Source: Streptomyces buecherae (GTDB taxonomy: Bacteria; Actinomycetota; Actinomycetes; Streptomycetales; Streptomycetaceae). From it: 64,000 bases of DNA. Each line of letters begins with the position of its first letter. Positions within the stretch are counted from its first letter, which is position 1. This document shows, piece after piece, positions 8,468 to 16,315 of this stretch. Position numbers and translations under genes: made by a program. The DNA lies in the NCBI RefSeq assembly GCF_014295035.1, contig NZ_CP060404.1, forward strand, positions 2,134,501 through 2,198,500, read 5' to 3'. Below the pieces are notes generated by a model. That model saw only the letters and a list, made by a program, of their open reading frames with translations. It had not been told where the DNA came from and did not search any database.

Positions 8468-9493
8468 TTGTCCGATATCACCGCCTTCATCGCTGGGCTA
8501 CCGAAGGCCGAACTCCATGTGCATCACGTGGGCTCCGCCTCTCCCCGCATCGTCGCCGAACTCGCCGCCCGACACCCCGACTCCAAGGTCCCCCAGGACC
8601 CGGCGGCGCTTGTCGACTTCTTCACCTTCCGGGACTTCGCGCACTTCATCGAGGTCTACCTCTCCGTTGTGGATCTGATCCGGGACGCGGAGGACGTACG
8701 ACTCCTGACGTACGAGATCGCCCGGGACATGGCTCGGCAGAACATCCGGTACGCGGAGCTGACCGTTACCCCGTTCAGTTCCATCCGGCGAGGCATAGCC
8801 GATGCGGCGTTCGTGGAGGCCATCGAGGACGCGCGCAAGGGAGCCGAGACGGAGCTCGGCGTCTCGCTCCGTTGGTGCTTCGACATCCCGGGTGAGGCCG
8901 GTCTGGAGGCCGCGGAGGAGACCACGCGCATGGCGCTGGACCTCCAGCCCGACGGCCTGCTCAGCTTCGGCCTGGGAGGCCCGGAGATCGGCGTGCCGCG
9001 GCCCCAGTTCAAGCCCTTCTTCGACCGGGCCATCGCGGCCGGGCTGCACAGCGTGCCGCACGCGGGTGAGACCACGGGGCCGCAGACCATCTGGGACGCC
9101 CTCACCGAGCTCCGCGCCGAGCGCATCGGCCACGGCACCTCCAGCACACAGGACCCGAAGCTGCTCCAGTTCCTGGCGGAGCACCAGATCCCGCTTGAGG
9201 TCTGCCCGACCTCCAACATCGCCACGCGGGCGGTGACGACGCTGGAGGAACACCCGATCAGGGACATGGTCGCGGCGGGCGTTCTCGTGACCGTCAACAC
9301 CGACGACCCGCCCATGTTCGGCACGGACCTCAACAACGAGTACGCCGTGGCGGCGCGCCTGCTGGACCTCGACGCCACGGGGGTGGCCGCGCTGGCGAAG
9401 AACGCCGTGACCGCGTCGTTCCTCGATGCCGCGGGCAAGGCCAAGCTCACGGCGGAGATCGACGCGTACACGGCGGAGGCAGTGGCCGGGTAG
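8468..9493 (+). CDS. Adenosine deaminase-family enzyme, probable 6-aminodeoxyfutalosine deaminase
   Basis: A TIM-barrel amidohydrolase of 341 residues. Metal ligands are visible: ELHVHH (H17, H19), VPHAGET (His near 198), ERIGHGTSS and the NTDDPPMF pair (D279/D280). The strict adenosine deaminase motif HLDG is replaced by HHVGS. The S. avermitilis protein I recall at this chromosomal position was shown to deaminate 6-aminodeoxyfutalosine of the futalosine menaquinone pathway rather than adenosine, so that activity is preferred here by family and synteny. TTG 8468 was chosen because AGGAGG lies five bases upstream. In-frame upstream codons lack a site and run into the divergent gene. Confidence 0.78.
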   Translation: MSDITAFIAGLPKAELHVHHVGSASPRIVAELAARHPDSKVPQDPAALVDFFTFRDFAHFIEVYLSVVDLIRDAEDVRLLTYEIARDMARQNIRYAELTVTPFSSIRRGIADAAFVEAIEDARKGAETELGVSLRWCFDIPGEAGLEAAEETTRMALDLQPDGLLSFGLGGPEIGVPRPQFKPFFDRAIAAGLHSVPHAGETTGPQTIWDALTELRAERIGHGTSSTQDPKLLQFLAEHQIPLEVCPTSNIATRAVTTLEEHPIRDMVAAGVLVTVNTDDPPMFGTDLNNEYAVAARLLDLDATGVAALAKNAVTASFLDAAGKAKLTAEIDAYTAEAVAG

Positions 9494-9811
9494 TTCGTAC
9501 GTGTGGGTGGCACGGACGGCACACCGTATTGAGCGCCCCGTCCCCGCCTCTCGGCCCGCCCCGTGCCTCGTGCTCCGCGCCTCCGGGTGCCCCGGCTCCG
9601 TACTCCAAAATGTCCCGCCTCCGCACGGGGCCGGGGCGGGTCGCCCGCTCCGTGCCCCGGCACCGTGCGATCCCGGCTGGACATCCGCTCCGTGCCTCAC
9701 ACGGACCGTCGAGCAGGGCGGGCGACGACGCCCCAGCCGCCCCTCGGGCACGGAGCGCGGGGCACGGGGCACGGACCCGCAACGGAGCGGAGGGAAGGCA
9801 CCGCGGCAACA
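9494..9811. other. Intergenic region with degenerate heptamers
   Basis: No gene seen. Scattered degenerate copies of the heptamer family (GTGCCTC, GTGCTCC, GGGGCAC) occur at about 9560-9605 and 9757-9772. GGAGGGAAGG lies at 9789-9798, some 14 bases before the next start. Confidence 0.45.
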
Positions 9812-10549
9812 ATGGAGCGCATGTTCACCAGAACCGCACCACGCGTCAGCAACTTCACCGCCGTAGCCCATCGCGGCGATCCGTACGAGCAGCGCGAGAA
9901 CACTCTGGCCTCGATCCGCTCCGCGATGCGCGCGGGCGCCGACGCCGTGGAGGTCGACGTACGGATCACGCGCGACAACGTGCCCGTCCTGCTGCACGAT
10001 GCGTCCCTCAAGCGGCTGTGGGGACACGATCGCCCCCTCGCGAGCCTCACGGCGGACGAGGTGGGGGCCATCACGGGGGATGGGGTGCCGACCCTGCGGG
10101 ACGCCCTCGGCGAGTTGGCCAAAGGCACGCGCACCGTGCGCGCCATGATCGACCTGCCCGCTGCTTCAGCCGTGCCCGCGACACTTGCCACGGTGCGCGA
10201 GGCCGGCGTGTTGGAGCACGTGTACTACTGCGGCAATCTGGCCGCGCTGCGCGCCGTGCGACGCGCGGAACCCGATGCGGAGATCGCCTTCACCTGGACG
10301 ACACTCGCCCCGCCGCGCCCCGATCTGGTGGCAGAGCTACGCCCGCGATGGCTGAACTACCGGTTCGGCATCGTGTCCCCTGCCTTGGTGGAGCGGGCGC
10401 ACGCCGACGGCATCCTGGTGTCCGCCTGGACAGCGGACACCAAGCGCACGATGCGGCGCTTGCTCCGCGCAGGCGTAGACGGCATCACCACCAACCGCAT
10501 CAGCACACTGCGCGCCCTGGTCGGGCAAGGAGCACCCAACGGTCGGTGA
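9812..10549 (+). CDS. Glycerophosphodiester phosphodiesterase
   Basis: A GDPD/UgpQ-family TIM-barrel hydrolase of 245 residues, predicted to cleave glycerophosphodiesters to glycerol-3-phosphate and an alcohol. Catalytic signatures are AHRGDPYEQRENTLASI, EVDVRITRDNVPVLLHD (metal-binding Glu-x-Asp and catalytic His) and the C-terminal VSAWTADTKRTMRRLLRAGVDGITTN. There is no signal peptide, so it is likely cytoplasmic. The family's internal substrate-binding insertion is short. Start at ATG 9812; the ATG three codons later is equally possible. Confidence 0.88.
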   Translation: MERMFTRTAPRVSNFTAVAHRGDPYEQRENTLASIRSAMRAGADAVEVDVRITRDNVPVLLHDASLKRLWGHDRPLASLTADEVGAITGDGVPTLRDALGELAKGTRTVRAMIDLPAASAVPATLATVREAGVLEHVYYCGNLAALRAVRRAEPDAEIAFTWTTLAPPRPDLVAELRPRWLNYRFGIVSPALVERAHADGILVSAWTADTKRTMRRLLRAGVDGITTNRISTLRALVGQGAPNGR

Positions 10550-11383
10550 TGTCCGTCATCGATGGCGCCGGCGGACCGTGCTACATGCGGCCTCACACGC
10601 GCCGTTGACTGACGGCAGGTCGGCGCCGTCGATACGGAAGGGACTTACGCGCGGCCCCAGCCCTGCCTACGGCGCCACAGCCCGCCCCCGTCCCTACGGG
10701 ACCCCTGTGGCTCCGTACAACAACCTCGCCTCACCGAAGACCGCCCGCCGTGCACCGTCGCAGGGACAGCCGCCCCGTGCCCCGTGCCCCGTGCCCCGTG
10801 CCCCCAGGCAGGATCACCGCTCCGGTGCTCCGGTGCTCCGTGTCCCGTGCTCCGTGTCCCGTGCTCCGTGCTCCGTGCTCCGTGCTCCGTGCTCCGTGCT
10901 CCGTGCTCCGTGCTCCGTGCTCCGTGCTCCAGCATGAAGCCCGGTCTCGTCGTTGCACCCCGCTCCCAGGCGACCAGGCAGCCACCACCCCCTCGTCCCC
11001 GCCGACCCCGCACACCCAAGCACTGCGCGCCCACCTCCCGCAGCGCCCCCGCCCCGCCCCGCTGCCACACCCCACACAGCACGGCGGGCCGGACCCGTAC
11101 GGCATTCCGTACGAGACCGACCCACCTCCGACACACACCGCAACGCCCCACCCCGAGCCGCGACGCAGCCACGCACACGGCACCGTGTTCACGCCCCGCA
11201 CCGCGTCACTGAGCCACGCCCGCCGGCAACGCGCACCCACCAGCATCCAACCGGCCAGCCGCCGTCATCAGTACGCACTCACAGCGGCACCCAGCCCGCC
11301 GGTCACCGAAAGGCCACGCGGCTCCGCTCCGCGCCACAGACGCCGAACGAAGACGCACCCGGCGGCGCATAACCTGCCGCCGT
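10550..11383. other. 834-bp non-coding gap between convergent genes, C-rich plus strand
   Basis: Apart from heptamer array C, no gene is supported. From about 10950 to 11340 the plus strand is strongly C-rich and G-poor (CACCC, CCACC, CACAC runs). This could serve Rho-dependent termination of the upstream plus-strand gene, but that is inference. Open frames here arise from the stop-free repeats. Confidence 0.5.
10772..10930 (+). repeat. Heptamer array C, composite module
   Basis: GTGCCCC copies at 10772-10803 are followed by the core CCAGGCAGGATCACCGCT (10804-10821). A mixed block of GTGCTCC and GTGTCCC variants comes next, then a pure TCCGTGC array to 10930. The module order is GTGCCCC units, core, GTGCTCC units. 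Confidence 0.92.
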
Positions 11384-12838
11384 TCAGCCGTCCAGCGACG
11401 TCATGACGTGCTTCACGCGCGTGTAGTCGTCGAAGCCGTAGGCGGACAGGTCCTTGCCGTAACCCGACTTCTTGAAGCCGCCGTGGGGCATCTCCGCCAC
11501 GAGCGGGATGTGCGTGTTGATCCACACGCAGCCGAACTCCAGCGCCTTGGACAGCCGCATGGCGCGCGCGTGGTCCTTCGTCCAGACGGACGACGCCAGG
11601 GCGTACTCGACGCCGTTGGCGTAGTTGATGGCCTGTTCCTCGTCGGTGAAGGACTGGACGGTGATGACGGGGCCGAAGACCTCGTTCTGGATGATCTCGT
11701 CGTCCTGCTTCAGGCCGGACACGACGGTGGGGGCGTAGAAGTACCCCTTGTCGCCGACACGCTGGCCGCCCGTCTCCACCTTCGCGTGGGCCGGGAGCCG
11801 GTCGATGAAGCCGGAAACCTGGGCGAGCTGGTTGGCGTTGTTCAGCGGGCCGTAGAGCACGTCCTCGTCGTCCGGCGCGCCTGTCTTGATCTCGGCGGCA
11901 GCCTTGGCCAGAGCCGCGACGAACTCGTCGTGGATGGACTCGTGCACCAGCACGCGGGTCGCGGCGGTACAGTCCTGGCCCGCGTTAAAGAAACCCGCCG
12001 TCGAGATGTCCTCGACGGCCTTGGCCATGTCGGTGTCCTCGAAGACCACGACGGGGGCCTTGCCGCCGAGCTCCAGGTGGACCCGCTTGATGTCCTTGGA
12101 CGCGCTCTCGGCGACCTGCATGCCGGCGCGTACGGAACCGGTGATGGAGACCATGGCGGGGACCGGGTGCTCGACCATGCGGCGGCCCGTGTCGCGGTCG
12201 CCGCACACGACGTTGAAAACGCCCTTGGGGTGGCCGAGGTCGGCCAGCACGCCACCGATGATCTCGGCCATCAGAACGGTCGACGCCGGGGTGGTGTCCG
12301 AGGGCTTCAGGACGACCGTGTTGCCCGCCGCGAGGGCGGGGGCGAACTTCCAGACGCCCATCATCATCGGGTAGTTCCACGGCGCGACCTGCGCACAGAC
12401 ACCGATCGGCTCGCGGCGGATGAAGGACGTCAGCCCCTCCATGTACTCGCCCGCCGAGCGCCCCTCCAGCATGCGGGCCGCCCCGGCGAAGAAGCGAATC
12501 TGGTCGACCATCGGCGGGATCTCCTCGGTCCGCGTGAGGCCGAGCGGCTTGCCGGTGTTCTCCGACTCAGCCGCGATGAGTTCCTCCGCGCGCTCCTCGA
12601 ACGCGTCGGCGATCTTGAGGAGGAGCTTCTGCCGCTCGGCCGGCACCACGTCCCGCCACGCCGGGAAAGCGGCCTCAGCAGCCGCCATCGCGGCGTCCAC
12701 GTCCGCCGCGCCAGACAGCGGAGCGGTGGCGTACGCCTCCCCGGTGACCGGGTTGACCACCTCGGTGGTCCGCCCGTCAGCGGCGTCCTGGAACTCCCCG
12801 TCGATGTAGTTGCGCAAACGACGCAGCTCGGTGGTCAC
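11384..12838 (-). CDS. NAD-dependent aldehyde dehydrogenase, gamma-aminobutyraldehyde dehydrogenase type
   Basis: An ALDH-superfamily protein of 484 residues with the NAD-binding block VAPWNYPMMMGVWKFAPALAAGNTVVLKPSD, the catalytic Glu of LELGGKAP and the catalytic Cys of NAGQDCTAAT, near residue 290. The GQDCTA context and overall sequence resemble bacterial 4-aminobutyraldehyde/betaine-aldehyde dehydrogenases. It is divergent from an Lrp regulator and an omega-aminotransferase, so oxidation of 4-aminobutyraldehyde to GABA is the likely role. GTG 12838 was chosen because GGGAGG precedes it by about seven bases; the ATG upstream has no site. Confidence 0.88.
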   Translation of the reverse strand: MTTELRRLRNYIDGEFQDAADGRTTEVVNPVTGEAYATAPLSGAADVDAAMAAAEAAFPAWRDVVPAERQKLLLKIADAFEERAEELIAAESENTGKPLGLTRTEEIPPMVDQIRFFAGAARMLEGRSAGEYMEGLTSFIRREPIGVCAQVAPWNYPMMMGVWKFAPALAAGNTVVLKPSDTTPASTVLMAEIIGGVLADLGHPKGVFNVVCGDRDTGRRMVEHPVPAMVSITGSVRAGMQVAESASKDIKRVHLELGGKAPVVVFEDTDMAKAVEDISTAGFFNAGQDCTAATRVLVHESIHDEFVAALAKAAAEIKTGAPDDEDVLYGPLNNANQLAQVSGFIDRLPAHAKVETGGQRVGDKGYFYAPTVVSGLKQDDEIIQNEVFGPVITVQSFTDEEQAINYANGVEYALASSVWTKDHARAMRLSKALEFGCVWINTHIPLVAEMPHGGFKKSGYGKDLSAYGFDDYTRVKHVMTSLDG

Positions 12839-12899
12839 TGCCACCCCTCCCTGCCTGGTGTCCGATGGGTGAGACACCCACCCTAGCCTCTCGGGTGAC

Positions 12900-12927
12900 G
12901 CTTTCGACATACCCACTCGCCGAAAGC
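12900..12927. promoter_or_regulatory. Inverted repeat between divergent ALDH and Lrp genes
   Basis: GCTTTCG (12900-12906) and CGAAAGC (12921-12927) form a 7-bp dyad in the relatively AT-rich divergent promoter region. It is a plausible operator for the adjacent Lrp/AsnC protein. Confidence 0.4.
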
Positions 12928-13017
12928 TACGGAATCAGCACACCTATCGAACTCAAACAACGAATTCCGGCGAACTTGGGTTGCGACACGGTCGAGTCCT
13001 CGTGCACAGTGAGGCAC

Positions 13018-13491
13018 GTGGCCACACCTGACAAGCGCAGTTCGCCCTCGATCGACGCCGTCTCCTTGGCGATCATCGAGCAACTCCAGGAAGACGGGCG
13101 TCGTCCGTACGCCGCGATCGGCAAGGCCGTGGGACTGTCCGAGGCGGCCGTCCGACAGCGCGTCCAGAAGCTGCTCGACCAGAACGTCATGCAGATCGTC
13201 GCCGTCACCGACCCACTGACCGTCGGCTTCCGGCGCCAAGCCATGGTCGGCGTCAACGTCGAAGGTGACGTCGATCCGGTGGCCGACGCCCTGACGGCCA
13301 TGGACGAGGTGGAGTACGTCGTCGTCACCGCCGGTTCCTTCGACCTCCTCGTCGAGATCGTCTGCGAGGACGACGACCATCTCCTGGAAATGATCAACAA
13401 GCGGATTCGCACGCTGCCCGGCGTGCGCTCCACCGAGAGCTTCGTCTACCTCAAGCTCCGGAAGCAGACCTACACCTGGGGAACGAGATAG
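13018..13491 (+). CDS. Lrp/AsnC-family transcriptional regulator
   Basis: A 157-residue feast/famine regulator. The N-terminal winged HTH is seen as IDAVSLAIIEQLQEDGRRPYAAIGKAVGLSEAAVRQRVQKLLDQNVMQ. The C-terminal RAM ligand domain includes VGVNVEGD, VEYVVVTAGSFDLLVEIVCED and RIRTLPGVRSTESFVYLKL. GTG 13018 has GAGG four bases upstream. The stop at 13491 is two bases before the aminotransferase start, so they are co-transcribed. The aldehyde dehydrogenase is divergent. The likely role is local control of polyamine/GABA catabolism with an amine or amino acid as effector, inferred from context. Confidence 0.88.
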   Translation: MATPDKRSSPSIDAVSLAIIEQLQEDGRRPYAAIGKAVGLSEAAVRQRVQKLLDQNVMQIVAVTDPLTVGFRRQAMVGVNVEGDVDPVADALTAMDEVEYVVVTAGSFDLLVEIVCEDDDHLLEMINKRIRTLPGVRSTESFVYLKLRKQTYTWGTR

Positions 13492-13493
13492 CC

Positions 13494-14882
13494 ATGAGCG
13501 CCGACGCCGGCACAGAAACCACCAACGCACGTCACTCCAAGACCGCTTACGACCACTTGTGGATGCACTTCACCCGCATGGCGTCGTACGAGAACGCCCC
13601 CGTGCCCACCATCGTGCGCGGTGAAGGTGCCTACATCTACGACGACCAGGGCAAGCGCTACCTCGACGGCCTGGCCGGACTCTTCGTGGTGCAGGCGGGA
13701 CACGGCAGGGCGGAACTCGCCGAGGCCGCGCGCAAGCAGGCGCAGGAGCTCGCGTTCTTCCCGGTGTGGAGCTACGCCCACCCGAAGGCGATCGAACTCG
13801 CCGAGCGACTCGCGCACCACGCCCCCGGCGACCTCAACAAGGTCTTCTTCACCACCGGTGGCGGCGAGGCGGTCGAGACGGCGTGGAAGCTGGCGAAGCA
13901 ATATCACAAGCTGACCGGTAACCACACCAAGTACAAGGTCATCTCCCGCGCCGTCGCCTACCACGGCACGCCCCAGGGCGCCCTGTCCATCACGGGACTG
14001 CCCGCCCTCAAGGCCCCGTACGAGCCCCTGGTACCCGGCGCGCACAAGGTGCCCAACACCAACATCTACCGCGCGCCGCTGCACGGCGACGACCCGGAGG
14101 CGTTCGGCCGCTGGGCCGCCGACCAGATCGAACAGGAGATCCTCTTCGAGGGCCCGGAGACGGTCGCCGCCGTCTTCCTGGAGCCCGTGCAGAACGCCGG
14201 CGGCTGCTTCCCACCGCCGCCCGGCTACTTCCAGCGGGTTCGGGAGATCTGCGACCAGTACGGCGTGCTGCTCGTCTCCGACGAGGTCATCTGCGCCTTC
14301 GGCCGCCTCGGCACGATGTTCGGGTGCGACAAGTTCGGCTACGTGCCGGACATCATCACCTGCGCCAAGGGCATGACCTCCGGCTACTCGCCCATAGGCG
14401 CCGCGATCGTCTCCGACCGGATCGCCGAACCCTTCTACAAGGCCGACAACACCTTCCTGCACGGCTACACCTTCGGCGGCCACCCCGTCTCGGCCGCCGT
14501 CGCTCTCGCCAACCTCGACATCTTCGAGCGCGAGGGCCTCAACCAGCACGTACTCGACAACGAGAGCGCCTTCCACGCCACCCTCTCCCGCCTCAACGAC
14601 CTCCCGATCGTCGGCGACGTACGCGGAAACGGCTTCTTCTACGGCATCGAACTCGTCAAGGACAAGGCGACCAAGGAGTCGTTCACCGACGAGGAGTGCG
14701 AGCGACTCCTGTACGGCTTCGTCTCCAAGAAGCTGTACGAGAACGGCCTCTACTGCCGCGCCGACGACCGGGGCGACCCCGTCATCCAGCTCTCACCGCC
14801 CCTCATCGCCGACCAGGCCACATTCGACGAGATCGAGCAGATCGTGCGGAGCGTACTGACGGAGGCGTGGCAGAAGATCTGA
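13494..14882 (+). CDS. Class III omega-aminotransferase (putrescine/diamine-pyruvate type)
   Basis: A PLP enzyme of 462 residues. Cofactor-binding features are FFTTGGGEAVETAWKLAKQYH, AVAYHGTPQGALSITGL, LVSDEVICAFGRLG and the Schiff-base lysine in IITCAKGMTSGY, residue 292. Sequence type and context (Lrp upstream, aminobutyraldehyde dehydrogenase divergent, gabT 9 kb away) suggest transamination of putrescine or a related diamine to the aminoaldehyde. Spermidine or beta-alanine transamination cannot be excluded. It is translationally close-coupled to the regulator gene. Confidence 0.87.
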   Translation: MSADAGTETTNARHSKTAYDHLWMHFTRMASYENAPVPTIVRGEGAYIYDDQGKRYLDGLAGLFVVQAGHGRAELAEAARKQAQELAFFPVWSYAHPKAIELAERLAHHAPGDLNKVFFTTGGGEAVETAWKLAKQYHKLTGNHTKYKVISRAVAYHGTPQGALSITGLPALKAPYEPLVPGAHKVPNTNIYRAPLHGDDPEAFGRWAADQIEQEILFEGPETVAAVFLEPVQNAGGCFPPPPGYFQRVREICDQYGVLLVSDEVICAFGRLGTMFGCDKFGYVPDIITCAKGMTSGYSPIGAAIVSDRIAEPFYKADNTFLHGYTFGGHPVSAAVALANLDIFEREGLNQHVLDNESAFHATLSRLNDLPIVGDVRGNGFFYGIELVKDKATKESFTDEECERLLYGFVSKKLYENGLYCRADDRGDPVIQLSPPLIADQATFDEIEQIVRSVLTEAWQKI

Positions 14883-15586
14883 CCGCTGCGGCGTACGACG
14901 GACGGCACGGGGCGGGGCGGAAGGGGCGGGGCGCGGGGGGGCTTGGCGGGCGGGTGTAACCGGGCCGGGCCGACGGAGCACGGACGCGTGCGCTCGCTGC
15001 TACTGGCCCACGACGGCTGGCCGGCGTGGCAGCGCGCCCAGAGAGCTACGGAGCGGCAAGCTGCCCCGTGCCCCGTGCCCCGTGCCCCGTGCCCCGTGCC
15101 CCGTGCCCCGTGCCCCGTGCCCCGTGCCCCGTGCCCCGTGCCCCGTGCTCCGTGCTCCGTGCTCCGTGCTCCGGCGGCATGATCGTCGCCGCGACGAGAC
15201 ATGCAACCGCTCGGCAACACCACCTCGGTAACGAACGCCGGCCGGCGAGCCCGCCGGCTCGGTCATGCACCACCGTCGGCCCTCGCCGAGACCGCCGATC
15301 CGCTCTGCCACACCCCACTACGGCCCGCGCCCGCCCACTCGCACCCTCGGCTGAGGGCCACCACTGGCCATTGAGCCGCGAGCGCGCGTCCGTTCCCCCT
15401 GACCCGGGCGCGGGCGCTCGGGCGTACGGCTGATTTGACGGCTGATCGGAGGAATAGCGCGCTTTCAGCGCCGCGCCTGGGCACCGTTCCCCGTGCGAGT
15501 CCCTACCGTTCCAGTGACCGATCGCCTTTGTCTTCGTTCACCCAGTCAGGGGAACGCGGACAAACGTCAGCAACCGAGGTACTGCC
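14883..15586. other. 704-bp intergenic region with heptamer array D
   Basis: No gene supported. It contains array D. The last ~80 bp before 15587 (TTGTCTTCGTTCACC, then GAGGT before the ATG) presumably hold the promoter and ribosome-binding site of the ABC transporter operon. Confidence 0.45.
15063..15172 (+). repeat. Heptamer array D (GTGCCCC x12 then GTGCTCC x4)
   Basis: About 110 bp of uninterrupted 7-bp periodicity, switching abruptly from GTGCCCC to GTGCTCC units near 15147 with no intervening core. It ends in CCGGCGGCATGATC, a weak version of the tail found after the 54.1 and 59.9 kb arrays. Confidence 0.94.
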
Positions 15587-16315
15587 ATGGTGGCTCCGCC
15601 CGACAACGATGTGCTGTGGGCGCGTGCCCTCACCTACGCGTATGGCGGCTCGCCCGCGCTGACGGGCGTGTCCCTGGGCGTTCAGGAGGGTGAGATCCTC
15701 GCCGTGTCCGGGCCTCGCGGCTCCGGCAAGACCACCTTGCTTCGCTGTCTGTCGGGCCAGCTCCTGCCCGACAGCGGTGAGGTGTGGTTCAACAGCTCGC
15801 CCATCCACACCATGTCAACGCTGGCGCGTGAGCGACTGCGTTGCGAACGCTTCGGGTGGATCGGCCCCGAACCGTGCCTCGTACCGGAGCTCAACGCCTG
15901 GGAGAACGCCGCGCTCCCCCTGCTGCTCCGTGGCACGCGCCGTAAGAGCGCCAAGCACGCGGCGCACGAATGGCTGGACCGACTCGACATCGGTGACTGT
16001 GCCCGGAGCCGACCTGCCACGCTCCTGCAGGCCCAGCGACAGCGCGTGGCCGTCGCCAGGGCGCTCGCCGCGGCGCCCGACATCCTCTTCGCCGACGAAC
16101 CTACGGCTCCGCTGCACGGCCCCGACCGGGAACAGGTGCTCCGCACCATCACCACGGCAGCCCGTTCGCACGGCATCACCGTGGTGCTCACCGGCCACGG
16201 CACCGAGGCCGACGCCCTGGTCGACCGCTCCGTCTCACTCATCGACGGCCGCCGAAGCGGCTCCGTCCCCGCCCATCACGCGGAGGGCAGTGCGGCGTGC
16301 TCAGTCTCCGTCTAG
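15587..16315 (+). CDS. ABC transporter ATP-binding protein with degenerate signature
   Basis: 242 residues, LolD/MacB-like size. Walker A is intact (GPRGSGKTT) and so is Walker B (ILFADEPT), but the LSGGQ signature is LLQAQ and the Q-loop position reads IGPEP. The H-loop is TGHGTE. A pump dependent on normal signature contacts would be weakened, so it may be regulatory or slow. The ATG has GAGGT upstream. Its end overlaps the permease gene by 19 bp, implying one complex. Substrate unknown. Confidence 0.8.
   Translation: MVAPPDNDVLWARALTYAYGGSPALTGVSLGVQEGEILAVSGPRGSGKTTLLRCLSGQLLPDSGEVWFNSSPIHTMSTLARERLRCERFGWIGPEPCLVPELNAWENAALPLLLRGTRRKSAKHAAHEWLDRLDIGDCARSRPATLLQAQRQRVAVARALAAAPDILFADEPTAPLHGPDREQVLRTITTAARSHGITVVLTGHGTEADALVDRSVSLIDGRRSGSVPAHHAEGSAACSVSV

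Noticed and set aside
10731..11246. Long open frames across heptamer arrays (also at 7006-7439, 15000-15433, 53696-54505, 59628-60331)
   Set aside because: The 7-bp unit has no stop codon in any frame on either strand, so all six frames stay open. There is no ribosome-binding site or family similarity.
15063..15172. Possible CRISPR array
   Set aside because: Unit length is 7 bp with no spacers and no cas genes nearby.
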